DNA from: Acidobacteriota bacterium
Lineage (GTDB): Bacteria > Acidobacteriota > UBA890 > WLXD01
NCBI GenBank assembly: GCA_029263335.1
Contig: JAJCXS010000253.1
Span: 1 to 49,097, forward strand
DNA length: 49,097 nt
Direction: 5' to 3'
Part shown: in pieces, positions 35,517-44,151 of the stretch
How the letters are laid out: each line of letters opens with the position of its first letter
Position numbering within the stretch: position 1 is the stretch's first letter
Translations under genes and position numbers: made by a program
The notes under the pieces: generated by a model
The model's input: only the letters and a program-made list of their open reading frames with translations
Told to the model about the DNA's origin: nothing
The model's database searches: none

Positions 35517-37340
35517 TTACCAGTGCCAAACTCCGGAGAGTATTGCCGCCGGGAGCGCTGCCACCGCCCATGCCACCAGGACCCGTGGAGAGTTCCGTGG
35601 CGTGCCCCGCCACGTCTCCCAGGCGATCGCTGGCAGGGCGAATGCGACCAGCACGGCCCCGATGGCACCGGCACCGTAGCGGCCCAGCAACCAGCCGCCG
35701 ACAAGACCGATGGCGGCGGCGCCGATGCCGTTCAGAACGCACCGGCCCCAGCTCCGCCCTCCCGCTTCGAGGCCGACCACACGGTGGGCCATCGTGGCCG
35801 CAGCTGCAGCCAGCAACAGTACCGTGAGCGCTCGCCAGGCCAGCGGCATGAGGATCGAGTTGATCGACAGGGTGTCCTCCTCCGACTCCGCCTCCAGTTC
35901 GGCACGCAGCAATTCCATGTCGGCAGCCATGAAGCCGAAATGGGCCACCAGTTCGGGGGAGAGACCGGATACCTGGCTCAAGTCTTCGACTACCGCGAAC
36001 GGCGCGGCCGCCTGGATCCTGCCGGCCAATTCGAGATCCACGCCCGGAACGCCTACCAGGTCCGCGAGTGAGGCGCCGTTGAGGTCGAACGTGTGCGTGC
36101 GCGGTAATCCTCGGTACTGATCGAACAGCGTCGTTCCCGTCCGGAAGGCGCGGTTTGCCATCCATAGCTCTGGCGGCAGCTCACCGTCCTGGCCCAGGAA
36201 CACCTCTGCAACGATCTCGTCGATCCAGCCGCCCTCGTCGGGGAATCGCTCTCGGTAGGCTTGGACAACGTCCATGGCCGACTGAGGTTTGGCCAGGTAG
36301 TAGACCTCGAACAGCTTCAGATAGACGTTCTCGAGGCCGCTCACCTCGGTGCTCGTCACGCCAAAGGGGGCGTAGAACTCCTCCGGTGGCCGTGACGCGC
36401 GGATGTCCTCGTGCATGGCCCAGCGGTAGAACAGCGAGGCGACCACACCCTCGGTAGCAAGCATGCGGGGCAGCGACTTGGGAGCGCCGGCAACCGCGCC
36501 CGGCAGAACGCTTTCGAGCAGATAGGCGTTGTACGGATCGCGGTCGCGGAGCACGCGCACGGGGAGATCGGCCTCGCGGGCAAAGTAGTTGTTCTTGACC
36601 CCGTGGTAGCGGAGAACGTCCTCATCGTTGCTGTACCAGGCGACGAATCCCAGGCGCATCGGCGGCGCGACGGCAAGTACGGCCCCGAGCTCCCGACGGT
36701 AGCTGTCGAGGTGTTCGTGCACCGTCGCCAGGCGCTCCGTATCGGCCGCGAGCGCCGCAAGCTGCGGCTGGTCGCCTGACTCGTCGAAAGCAACAGCCTG
36801 CAGGTGTTCGGCAAAACCTTCGTTGAGGGCGACGGCATGATCCGTGCGTACACCCAGGGCATGCACCTGGTTGGTGCCTACGTGGACCATCTCTCCAACG
36901 AGTTGGCGGCGGAGAACATGGGCCAGTTCATGAGGAACGATCTGGTCGATCGCGCCGAACGTGCCGGTGACGGGCCAGTCGCTATCGACGTCGACGTAGC
37001 CGTGGGTGCGTTTCTCGACCTCGCCGAGGAAGAAGCCCTCGCGGGCGAATCCGAACGACTGTGGCGCCAGCAGCACGTAGGCGGGTTCGACCGCGCGCGC
37101 GTCCTTGGCTGCCAGGTAGGTCTGCGTCATGCGATACACGCGCAACATCGTTCCGGACAACCCGCGGGACAGTCCCTCCAGCGCCGCGTTCGGTTCCGGA
37201 TGATGCTGTAGCACCGGCAACCCCTCGCGCTCCTCGCCGGTCGGCGAGAGGATTACGAGCAGAGGCTCCTGTGCCCGGGCCGCAGGGGCCACCAGTCCAA
37301 GGCTACCTACGAGTAGCGCTATCGCGATACGGGTCCACAT
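35517..37340 (-). CDS. Zinc metalloprotease with HhH motifs and a C-terminal membrane domain
   Basis: 607 residues with a signal peptide (ALLVGSLGLVAPAARAQ). The zinc motif HELAH lies at 137-141, and NEGFAEH at 173-179 gives the third ligand (E174 or E178), a gluzincin arrangement like the peptidase MA/M1 group. Residues 418-472 (LNGASLADLVGVPGVDLELA, then SQVSGLSPELVAHFG) look like paired ComEA-type helix-hairpin-helix motifs, usually DNA-binding. Three to four hydrophobic helices close the protein (about 494-518, 536-575, 585-605). The protease should face the periplasm, with the tail in the inner membrane. The combination is unusual and the substrate unknown. Confidence 0.85.
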   Translation of the reverse strand: MWTRIAIALLVGSLGLVAPAARAQEPLLVILSPTGEEREGLPVLQHHPEPNAALEGLSRGLSGTMLRVYRMTQTYLAAKDARAVEPAYVLLAPQSFGFAREGFFLGEVEKRTHGYVDVDSDWPVTGTFGAIDQIVPHELAHVLRRQLVGEMVHVGTNQVHALGVRTDHAVALNEGFAEHLQAVAFDESGDQPQLAALAADTERLATVHEHLDSYRRELGAVLAVAPPMRLGFVAWYSNDEDVLRYHGVKNNYFAREADLPVRVLRDRDPYNAYLLESVLPGAVAGAPKSLPRMLATEGVVASLFYRWAMHEDIRASRPPEEFYAPFGVTSTEVSGLENVYLKLFEVYYLAKPQSAMDVVQAYRERFPDEGGWIDEIVAEVFLGQDGELPPELWMANRAFRTGTTLFDQYRGLPRTHTFDLNGASLADLVGVPGVDLELAGRIQAAAPFAVVEDLSQVSGLSPELVAHFGFMAADMELLRAELEAESEEDTLSINSILMPLAWRALTVLLLAAAAATMAHRVVGLEAGGRSWGRCVLNGIGAAAIGLVGGWLLGRYGAGAIGAVLVAFALPAIAWETWRGTPRNSPRVLVAWAVAALPAAILSGVWHW

Positions 37341-37444
37341 ATCGGATCGTGTCCTTTCGGTGAGTGCGGAGGTGTCCTACTCAAGAAACAACGATCTCGG
37401 CCTCCGATTAGTTCCATCGGTGCGGGAAACGCATGCAAGGTGGC

Positions 37445-37474
37445 TTGCCCGAGCCGGGCGGCTCCCCGTACAAT
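37445..37474 (+). promoter_or_regulatory. Sigma-70-type promoter for rplU operon
   Basis: TTGCCC at 37445-37450 and TACAAT at 37469-37474, separated by 18 bases, lie 109 bases upstream of rplU. This is the best promoter match in the window and sits in the 243-base divergent gap (37341-37583) between the metalloprotease and rplU. Confidence 0.55.
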
Positions 37475-37583
37475 AAGCGACTGCGCTTCGAGTTCTCGGT
37501 TTATCCGAAGAAGCGCGGATCCCGCGCACCCGCGACAACGGCCGTGCGCGTGTCGCCCGCCCCATTTTGAACTGGAACGATCC

Positions 37584-37943
37584 ATGTACGCCGTTATCGA
37601 AACCGGTGGAAAGCAGTACCGCGTCACCGAAGGTGAAGTCGTGCGCGTGGAGAAGCTGGACGACGAAGTCGGCAGCAAGGTCTCCATCGATGCCGCCTTC
37701 GTCGCCACGGACGACGCTGTTCACGTAGGCACACCCGTCGTCAAAGGTGCCAAGGTCAACGCCACCGTGGTGGACATCGACCGCGGCGCGAAGGTCATCG
37801 CCTTCAAGAAGAAGCGTCGCAAAGGCTACAAGCGACGCATTGGTCACCGTCAGATGTACACGGCGCTGAAGATCGACGAGATCGTCATGCCCAAGAAACG
37901 CGCGGCCAAGAAGAAGGCCGAGGCCGAGGAAGGCGAGGAATAG
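37584..37943 (+). CDS. rplU: 50S ribosomal protein L21
   Basis: 119 residues from ATG 37584, the normal L21 start ([14 protein letters not shown]); the frame stays open further upstream but does not match. [21 protein letters not shown] and [17 protein letters not shown] are the rRNA-contact region. A Lys/Glu-rich tail follows the last strand. It is the first gene of the rplU-rpmA-obgE operon, four bases before rpmA. The TACAAT promoter upstream presumably drives it. Confidence 0.97.
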   Translation: MYAVIETGGKQYRVTEGEVVRVEKLDDEVGSKVSIDAAFVATDDAVHVGTPVVKGAKVNATVVDIDRGAKVIAFKKKRRKGYKRRIGHRQMYTALKIDEIVMPKKRAAKKKAEAEEGEE

Positions 37944-37947
37944 TCCC

Positions 37948-38205
37948 ATGGCACATAAGAAAGGTCAGGGCAGTAGCCGGAATGGCCGCGACAGCAACGC
38001 GCAACGTCTCGGCGTGAAGCGCTTCGGCGGCGAGTTCGTCACCGGTGGTTCGATCCTCGTGCGTCAGCGCGGTACGCCCCTCAAGCCGGGCGAGAACGTC
38101 GGTCACGGCAAAGACAACACGCTCTTCGCCAAGGTCGACGGCTTTGTCTCGTTCCGCGATCGCGGTCGCAAGGGCAAGTTCGTCTCAGTTCTGCCCAAGG
38201 CATAA
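37948..38205 (+). CDS. rpmA: 50S ribosomal protein L27
   Basis: 85 residues: [20 protein letters not shown] is the classic L27 N-terminus that reaches the peptidyl-transferase centre. [10 protein letters not shown] and [10 protein letters not shown] follow. No cleavable N-terminal extension like that of Firmicutes is present. It is four bases after rplU and 83 bases before obgE. Confidence 0.98.
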   Translation: MAHKKGQGSSRNGRDSNAQRLGVKRFGGEFVTGGSILVRQRGTPLKPGENVGHGKDNTLFAKVDGFVSFRDRGRKGKFVSVLPKA

Positions 38206-38288
38206 GCCCTCGGGCAGAGTCTCCCGCGGCCGCATTGGCTCCGGGTCGCTGACGAAGTCGCCCCCACCGTCCATGCCGGTGATGTCTC

Positions 38289-39296
38289 ATGTTTCGCGAC
38301 ATCGTTCGAATACGCGTGCAGTCCGGTGACGGCGGGCGCGGGGCAGTTTCCTTCCGGCGAGAGAAGTTCGTCCCGTTTGGCGGACCCGACGGCGGCGACG
38401 GCGGTAACGGCGGCAGCGTCTGGATCGTTTGCGATGGCGACCAGCACCATCTCGGCGACTTTCGCGACAACGAGCTGTTCAAGGCCGAGCACGGCGTTCC
38501 CGGCGACGGCAACAAGTGTTACGGACGCAATGGCTCTGATCGTGAGATCACGGTGCCGCCCGGCACCCTGGTGTTCGACGTCGAGAGCGGCGACGAGATC
38601 GCCGATCTCGAACGTCCGGGGCAGCGCGTGAAGATTGTTGCCGGCGGCCATGGGGGACGCGGCAACGCACGGTTCGCCACCTCCAAACGTCAGGCCCCGC
38701 GCTATGCTCAGCCAGGCCTCCCGGGTGCGGCCCTTTCCTTGCGCCTGGAACTGAAACTGATCGCCGCGGTTGGCCTTGTCGGCCGCCCGAACGCCGGCAA
38801 GACGACGCTGCTGAGGACCCTGACCCGTTCCAAGGGCAAGGTCGCCCCCTACCCATTCACGACGATCAGCCCCAATCTCGGCGTGCTCGAGCTCGGTGAC
38901 TACGATCGAGCTGTTGTTGCCGACGTACCGGGACTGATCGAAGGGGCTCACCGGGGTGAAGGGCTCGGTCTGACGTTCCTCCGTCACATCGAGCGCACAC
39001 AGGCGCTGGTAGTAATGGTGGACGCCGCCACGCTCGAGGGTGAGCCGATCGACCACTACCACGAGGTATGCCGCGAACTCGAGGCGTATGAACCTGAGCT
39101 GCTCGAGCGGCCAAGAATACTGGTGGCGAACAAGATTGATTTGGAGCCGGACGTGGACCGGCTCGAGGCGTTGCGCGCAGTGGCGGCGGCCGAGGGCATC
39201 GACTACGCGGAAGTGTCGGCGGCCGATGACCGTGGTCTGGACGGGGTCGTCGACTGGGTGCGTGGCCAAAGCCTCGGCGACGCAGAGGTATCCTAG
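38289..39296 (+). CDS. obgE: GTPase ObgE/CgtA
   Basis: 335 residues. The glycine-rich Obg fold occupies 1-158 (GGDGGNGGSVWIVCDGDQHH, then GGHGGRGNARFATS). The GTPase domain has the P-loop VGRPNAGKTTLLRTL; most Obg have F-P-N-A-G-K-S-T, so Thr replaces Ser here. It also has ADVPGLIEGAHRGEGLG as switch II and NKID. There is no C-terminal OCT domain. ObgE binds the 50S subunit and links assembly to growth rate and ppGpp. It lies in the order rplU-rpmA-obgE seen in most bacteria. Confidence 0.97.
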   Translation: MFRDIVRIRVQSGDGGRGAVSFRREKFVPFGGPDGGDGGNGGSVWIVCDGDQHHLGDFRDNELFKAEHGVPGDGNKCYGRNGSDREITVPPGTLVFDVESGDEIADLERPGQRVKIVAGGHGGRGNARFATSKRQAPRYAQPGLPGAALSLRLELKLIAAVGLVGRPNAGKTTLLRTLTRSKGKVAPYPFTTISPNLGVLELGDYDRAVVADVPGLIEGAHRGEGLGLTFLRHIERTQALVVMVDAATLEGEPIDHYHEVCRELEAYEPELLERPRILVANKIDLEPDVDRLEALRAVAAAEGIDYAEVSAADDRGLDGVVDWVRGQSLGDAEVS

Positions 39297-39382
39297 CGAG
39301 CAGGGGCTGCGCGGCCACGCCCCGCAGTCCGAGGAAGACGTGGCGTGTGGGCCCCCTGTGGGACGCATGCGCGAGAGAGACC

Positions 39383-39389
39383 AGGAGGT
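39383..39389 (+). promoter_or_regulatory. Strong Shine-Dalgarno deciding the TTG start of nadD
   Basis: AGGAGGT seven bases before TTG 39397, an ideal spacing. It outweighs the in-frame ATG 39367, which has no comparable site. Confidence 0.75.
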
Positions 39390-39396
39390 CAGGCAG

Positions 39397-40074
39397 TTGG
39401 CAGTCAAGCGGATAGGGGTTTTCGGCGGCACATTCGATCCGCCGCACCTCGGGCATCTGCTGCTTGCGGAGACGATCCGCGAGCAGTTCAAGCTCGATGA
39501 GGTGCTGTTCGTGCCGTGTAATGAGCCACCCCATAAGGACCGTGAAGACCTGACGACAGCCACGCATCGCTACGCCATGGTCGTGGCCGCCACACTCCAC
39601 AATCCGGCCTTCACGCCGGCCGCTGTGGAGGTTAACCGTCCTGGCAAGAGCTACAGCATCGATACCCTGCGCGCGCTCGCCGCGGATTATGGCCCGGACG
39701 TCGAACTCTACTTCGTTGCGGGATTGGACTCGATGCTGCAGATCGATAGCTGGCACGAGCCCGAGGCACTGCTCGACAGCTGCCATGTGGTCGTGGTTTC
39801 GCGGCCGGGAAGCAGCTTCGAGAAGCTGCGCGATGTTCTGCCCGAGCGTTGTCACGAGCGCATTGTCGATGCCAGCGGTGGTCAGGAAGCTGTCGAAACG
39901 AGGGGGCTGCGTATCTACCTATCCGACGCGGTGTATCTGGCGCTCTCTTCGACCGAACTTCGCCAGCGAGTGCGTAGTGGTCTGGGAATTCGGTACCGCG
40001 TGACGCCCGAGGTCGAGCGGTACATCAAGTCGCACGAGCTGTATCAGGCGCGGGCGACGGAGGTGGCCTCCTGA
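39397..40074 (+). CDS. nadD: Nicotinate-nucleotide adenylyltransferase
   Basis: 225 residues from TTG 39397, supported by AGGAGGT. The nucleotidyltransferase motif GVFGGTFDPPHLGHLLLAE is at the N-terminus, FVPCNEPPHK follows, and LSSTELRQRVRSG is the family ISSTxIR motif near the C-terminus. It adds AMP to nicotinate mononucleotide in NAD synthesis in the cytoplasm. It lies 100 bases after obgE and overlaps rsfS by one base. Confidence 0.95.
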   Translation: MAVKRIGVFGGTFDPPHLGHLLLAETIREQFKLDEVLFVPCNEPPHKDREDLTTATHRYAMVVAATLHNPAFTPAAVEVNRPGKSYSIDTLRALAADYGPDVELYFVAGLDSMLQIDSWHEPEALLDSCHVVVVSRPGSSFEKLRDVLPERCHERIVDASGGQEAVETRGLRIYLSDAVYLALSSTELRQRVRSGLGIRYRVTPEVERYIKSHELYQARATEVAS

Positions 40075-40472
40075 TGGACGAGACCGAGCCCCGCAAAGCC
40101 GGCCTGGCGGCCGACCTGCCGCCGGATGTGCGTGATGTGCTCGGCGTTCTCGACGAGGGAAAAGGCCGGTCGCTTGTCGTTCTCGACATGCGGCAGGTCT
40201 CGGGCTTTACGGACTTCATGGTGCTGTGCAGCGGGCGCAGCGAGCCGCACGTCCGCGCCCTGGCGGACGCGGTGGACAAGCATCGGCGCCAGCGAGGCTC
40301 GAAGCCAGCGCACATCGAAGGGCGCGCCGAAGGGTGCTGGATTCTGATGGACTACTTCGACCTCATCGTGCACGTCTTCACTGAGCACAACCGTGACTTC
40401 TACCAACTCGAGCGCCTGTGGCGCGATGCGCCGTTGCTCGAGTGGAAAGCCGCGCCGCCCTCCGACGCGTGA
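40074..40472 (+). CDS. rsfS: Ribosomal silencing factor RsfS
   Basis: 132 residues. LVVLDMRQVSGFTDFMVLCSGRSEPHVRALADAV and EGCWILMDYFDLIVHVF are the RsfS signature. It binds L14 and blocks 50S-30S joining when nutrients are low. It overlaps the nadD stop by one base (TGATG). Order nadD-rsfS-rlmH is typical. Confidence 0.95.
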   Translation: MDETEPRKAGLAADLPPDVRDVLGVLDEGKGRSLVVLDMRQVSGFTDFMVLCSGRSEPHVRALADAVDKHRRQRGSKPAHIEGRAEGCWILMDYFDLIVHVFTEHNRDFYQLERLWRDAPLLEWKAAPPSDA

Positions 40473-40948
40473 CCGACCTCGCCTTCTGCTGGCCGGGGAA
40501 GACATCGGCCGCCTACGCGCGCACAGGCATCGAAGACTACGTTGCCCGCATCCAGCACTATCGACGGTGTCGCGTTGTGATTACGCCAGAGGAGCCGCGC
40601 GGGAATCAGTACTCGGACAAGCACCGTGTCGAGCGTGAGGGGGACCATCTCCTGAAGCGCGTGGGCGATCTCGACCCCGCCTGGATCTGTGCGCTCGATC
40701 CGGCCGGAAAGCCCGTCAGCACACGGGATTTCGCAGAGTTACTGCGATGTCAGCTGTACGAAGACACGCGCACGCCGGTGTTTGTCGTGGGCGGTCCGGA
40801 TGGACTATCCTATGCGGTCCGCGAACGGGCAGACCGGCTCCTGAGCCTGTCTCCATTCACCCTGCCCCACGACATGGCCAGACTAGTCTTGACCGAGCAG
40901 GTCTACCGGGCTCTGACGATCATTCACGGTCATCCTTACGACCGCTAG
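40469..40948 (+). CDS. rlmH: 23S rRNA pseudouridine-1915 N3-methyltransferase RlmH
   Basis: 159 residues from GTG 40469, overlapping the rsfS stop; the usual size is about 155. SPOUT-fold features are present: FVVGGPDGLSYAVRERAD for SAM binding and LSLSPFTLPHDMARLVLTEQVYRALTI for the knot. The protein ends HPYDR, whereas most RlmH end in a conserved HPYHR-like motif, so Asp replaces the penultimate-site His. The codon is GAC. Whether activity is kept is unclear. Confidence 0.94.
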   Translation: MTDLAFCWPGKTSAAYARTGIEDYVARIQHYRRCRVVITPEEPRGNQYSDKHRVEREGDHLLKRVGDLDPAWICALDPAGKPVSTRDFAELLRCQLYEDTRTPVFVVGGPDGLSYAVRERADRLLSLSPFTLPHDMARLVLTEQVYRALTIIHGHPYDR

Positions 40949-40980
40949 AAACCGACACCCGTAAGAGAGCGAGAGAACCT

Positions 40981-41337
40981 ATGAGGGCGGTGCAGAGAAA
41001 GAAACTCGAGGCTGAGCTGCTGACCCGGCGGCGCGTTCTGGTGAACGCGCTCAAGAACGGGCAAGCGGAAAAGCGACGCGGCGATGATGATGGGCCGTTG
41101 GACCTGGCCGACACGGCCATGGAGCTCCGCAACCAGGAGTTCAACTACAGCCTTTCCGAGAAAGAGCGAGCCGAGCTGGTGTCCATTGACGAGGCGCTCG
41201 TGCGCATCGACGAAGGTGTGTACGGCGAGTGTGAAGAGTGCGGGGAGAAGATCACCGACGCACGGCTGAAGGCGATTCCCTGGGCCGCGCTGTGCATCAC
41301 GTGCCAAGAGAAGAAGGAAGAACTGGCGAGTCTGTAG
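40981..41337 (+). CDS. DksA/TraR-family zinc finger protein
   Basis: 118 residues from ATG 40981. A coiled-coil N-terminal half carries D-L-A-D-T-A at 41-46, the D-x-x-D-x-A tip motif of DksA that reaches the RNA polymerase active site. The zinc finger has C84, C87, C105 and C108 (CEECGEKI, then LCITC). It is shorter than E. coli DksA (151 residues) and probably modulates transcription with ppGpp, but whether it is true DksA or a TraR/YocK-like relative is open. It is two bases upstream of the LapA-LapB fusion. Confidence 0.88.
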   Translation: MRAVQRKKLEAELLTRRRVLVNALKNGQAEKRRGDDDGPLDLADTAMELRNQEFNYSLSEKERAELVSIDEALVRIDEGVYGECEECGEKITDARLKAIPWAALCITCQEKKEELASL

Positions 41338-41339
41338 GC

Positions 41340-42686
41340 ATGACCGTTCCGCGAATGCTGGGGCTGGTGGCTGTGATGCTGATCGTGGCGTCAGCTGTTG
41401 CCGTCTCGCAGCTGAACGACGCCCCGACAACGCTCACGGTTCCGGGTATGTCCTCCTTCACGGCGCCCCTGTGGGTGATCCTGTTCGCGGCGGTCTTTGT
41501 CGGAGGCACTCTGACGGCGGCCTACTTCACGGCACTTTCCTCGCGCACGGCGATGGCCAGGTGGCGCCAGGAACGACTCGACCGACAGACCGCGCGTGTC
41601 GACCGTTTGCACGCTGACGGCATCCGCGCCCTGCTTGCCGGCGATGTCGAGCGGGCGCGGCAGTGCTTTGTCGAGGTAACGGAACTTGCCCCGGAGCGCG
41701 GCGAAGCGTGGCTGCTTGCCGGCGATGCGGCGCGGCTCGGAGGCGAAGCCGAAGAGGCGGCTGAGCTGCACCTTCGCGCCCAGGGCCTGATGCCCGACGA
41801 ACCGCGTGTTCTCGAGGCGCTGTCACGCGATGCTGAAAGCGCCGGCGATCTTGAACGCGCGCGTCGGTATCAAGAACAGCTCATCGACCGTCAGGGCGCA
41901 ACGCCGGCACGCCGTGAACGGCAGCGCGACCTTGCGATCGCGGCCCGGGACTGGCGCCCTGCGCTGGTTGCCGAGGAGGAATGCGCCCGCGGTCGCAGAC
42001 GTAGTGTCGGCGAAGAGCGCCTGCTGCGTGGTCTACGCATCGAGGCGGCCGCCGCCGAGGCGGCCGCCGGCGACAGCGAAACTGCACTGATCGCTGCCCG
42101 TCGGCTGGCCAATGAAGCACCCGACTTCGAACCGGCCTACGGCGTGCTGGCGGACATTCACAGGGCACAGGAGAACGATGACGCGGCGGCCGAGGCGTTA
42201 CAGGAGGGGTACGTCGCGACCTCGTCATTGGAACTGCTGCAGCGGCTGGTATCACTGCGGCTGGAATTGGAGCAGCCGGAGGCGGCCATCGCCGCTCTGC
42301 GGCAAGCATCTGTCCAGCTGGAGCCGGATCCGGCCCTGGCCGCGAGAATCATGTTGGGCAGGCTCTACCATCGAGTGGGGTTGGTCGAGGAAGCCGACGA
42401 CGAGTTCGCTGTCGTGGCCGATCGCGTCGACAGGTCACCCGTCGTCGACTACTACCGCGCCCGCGCGGCACAGCGCAGCGGCGATGCGGAGACGGCGTAC
42501 GAGGTGCTGCGCCATGCAATCCGCACCGCCGGCTACATGGACGTGCGCTACGTCTGCCACGATTGCGGTACGGAGCACGCCGACTATGGCCGCCGCTGCA
42601 GTCGATGCGGCGAGTGGGGAACGCTGGGAATGGACATTTCGCGCGACGCCCATGCGGCAGAACCGGTTCGCGCTCCGGTCATCTGA
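41340..42686 (+). CDS. lapB: LapA-LapB fusion protein (LPS assembly regulator)
   Basis: 448 residues from ATG 41340. The N-terminal 80 residues resemble a whole LapA (DUF1049): a first helix ending SQLNDAPTTLTV, a loop, a second helix (LWVILFAAVFVGGTLTAAYF), then a basic coil. Residues about 95-400 are TPR helices (LLAGDVERARQCFVEVTELAP, GEAEEAAELHLRAQGLMP). The C-terminus is a rubredoxin-type zinc domain with C406, C409, C420 and C423 (VCHDCG, RCSRCG), the LapB/YciM hallmark. In E. coli, lapA and lapB are adjacent genes; LapB and FtsH set LpxC levels. It ends 30 bases before comF. Fusion is inferred from topology and motifs. Confidence 0.8.
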   Translation: MTVPRMLGLVAVMLIVASAVAVSQLNDAPTTLTVPGMSSFTAPLWVILFAAVFVGGTLTAAYFTALSSRTAMARWRQERLDRQTARVDRLHADGIRALLAGDVERARQCFVEVTELAPERGEAWLLAGDAARLGGEAEEAAELHLRAQGLMPDEPRVLEALSRDAESAGDLERARRYQEQLIDRQGATPARRERQRDLAIAARDWRPALVAEEECARGRRRSVGEERLLRGLRIEAAAAEAAAGDSETALIAARRLANEAPDFEPAYGVLADIHRAQENDDAAAEALQEGYVATSSLELLQRLVSLRLELEQPEAAIAALRQASVQLEPDPALAARIMLGRLYHRVGLVEEADDEFAVVADRVDRSPVVDYYRARAAQRSGDAETAYEVLRHAIRTAGYMDVRYVCHDCGTEHADYGRRCSRCGEWGTLGMDISRDAHAAEPVRAPVI

Positions 42687-42716
42687 AACACGCCTTCCGC
42701 GACCGTCTGCAGTTGC

Positions 42717-43391
42717 ATGGCGCATCTGGCGACGACCTGGCTATCGCATGTTTTGCCGCTGCGGTGTCTGGCCTGCCCTGCCCGCACGCGCGGTAGTGGC
42801 CCGAGTCCTCTCCTCTGTCGGTCGTGTACCGCAGAACTGCATGCTCTGAGGTGCCGAGACTGGGAGATTGATGGCACCAGCGGGGCGTCCGGCTTCCGTT
42901 ACGAAGGCGCCGCGCGGGCCCTGGTGCGGGCACTCAAGTTCCGCGGCGCGCTGGGCGCGGCGGCGCCGCTGGGCTCGGTGTTGGGCGCCGCGCTGGACGA
43001 GCTTGCTCCGGGCGCGGTGGGAATCGTCCCGGTGCCGCTCCACTGGCGGCGACGCTGGCAGCGCGGTCACAACCAGAGCGCTGCGCTGGCGCGTGCCGTG
43101 GCCGCAGCACGGCCGGGCTTCCGGGTTCTGGCGGCGCTTCGCAAACCGCGTGCGACGCGCCCGCAGGTGGGGCTTGGTGGCGGCCGACGCCGCCGCAACG
43201 TCGACGGAGCTTTCGCCGTGGCTCGCCTGCACATCCCGAAGGTACTGGGGGCCCGATTGGTGCTCGTCGACGATGTGGTCACCACGGCGGCCACCCTGCG
43301 CGCGGCACGCGACGTTCTCGTCGCGGCGGGTGCGTCCGAGGTAACTCTTGCTGCGGCGGCGGTTGCCGTGGAGGTCAGGACCGGTCGCTGA
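42717..43391 (+). CDS. comF: ComF family phosphoribosyltransferase-like protein
   Basis: 224 residues. Four Cys at C17, C20, C34 and C37 (LRCLACP, LLCRSC) form the N-terminal zinc finger. The PRT fold shows IVPVPLHWRRRWQRGHNQ and the PRPP loop VLVDDVVTTAATL. ComF is needed for DNA uptake in competent species, but many relatives occur without competence genes. It overlaps the convergent enoyl-CoA hydratase gene by 17 bases at their 3' ends. Confidence 0.93.
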   Translation: MAHLATTWLSHVLPLRCLACPARTRGSGPSPLLCRSCTAELHALRCRDWEIDGTSGASGFRYEGAARALVRALKFRGALGAAAPLGSVLGAALDELAPGAVGIVPVPLHWRRRWQRGHNQSAALARAVAAARPGFRVLAALRKPRATRPQVGLGGGRRRRNVDGAFAVARLHIPKVLGARLVLVDDVVTTAATLRAARDVLVAAGASEVTLAAAAVAVEVRTGR

Positions 43392-44118
43392 GCCTGGCGA
43401 TCAGGTCGCGGCGCACGGCGATGGTCTGCTCGCTGAACCACGACTCGAGGAAACGAAGATCGAGCGCTTTGCGCGTATGTTGCAGTCGCTCCGTGATCGG
43501 GGCCACCAGGCTTCCCTTCATGGCCGCGAACTCCGCCTGCGACTTGCCGAAGTCCTTAGCCACATCCGCGGCTCGCTGGATTGCCGCATCGGAGTCGGTT
43601 GCGACCTCGTCGAGCAGCCCGACATCCACGGCCTCGGCGGGCGACAAAAGGGCGCCGCCCAGAATTACGCGGCGCGCGTGGTCGGCCGACAGCTTGCCAC
43701 GCAGGATCTCGGTAACCACGGCCGGCAGCGTCAGGCCGATGGCCATCTCGTTCATGCCGATCTTGAATGGACCGTCGACCCCGACTCGGTAATCGCACGC
43801 CATCGACAGGACACATCCGCCCGCCACCGCGTGTCCATTTACCGCGGCAATCAGGGGGAAGCGCGCCGTCAGCGCCAACGTCATGAGCACAGAGAAACGC
43901 TCGATGAAGGCTTCCATTTCCTCCCGAGTCAATGGATCAACTTCCACGAGATTCAGCCCTGCCGAGAAGACGGCGCCCTCGCCGGTGATGACTGTGGGGA
44001 CCTGCTCGCGCTGGAGTTCAGCCACGAGCTCTTCGATTACTCGCGGACCGAGGGCATTGGCGGCGCCAAATTCCATATGCAGAATGCGGACGCCATCGGC
44101 GGATGTGGAACGAATCAT
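43375..44118 (-). CDS. Enoyl-CoA hydratase/isomerase family protein
   Basis: 247 residues. The crotonase fold has the oxyanion-hole motif VFSAGLNLVEVD and NGHAVAGGCVLSMACDYRV, with the GMNEMAIGLTLP helix carrying one candidate catalytic Glu. The second Glu of typical hydratases is not evident, so an isomerase of the dodecenoyl-CoA type is as likely. It sits at the end of the rho-prfA-murA-HIT run, 33 bases beyond the HIT gene, and its role there is unclear. Confidence 0.88.
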   Translation of the reverse strand: MIRSTSADGVRILHMEFGAANALGPRVIEELVAELQREQVPTVITGEGAVFSAGLNLVEVDPLTREEMEAFIERFSVLMTLALTARFPLIAAVNGHAVAGGCVLSMACDYRVGVDGPFKIGMNEMAIGLTLPAVVTEILRGKLSADHARRVILGGALLSPAEAVDVGLLDEVATDSDAAIQRAADVAKDFGKSQAEFAAMKGSLVAPITERLQHTRKALDLRFLESWFSEQTIAVRRDLIARLSDRS

Positions 44119-44151
44119 CGGTGCCTCGCGTGCCCTGCGGTTCCGGCCCCG

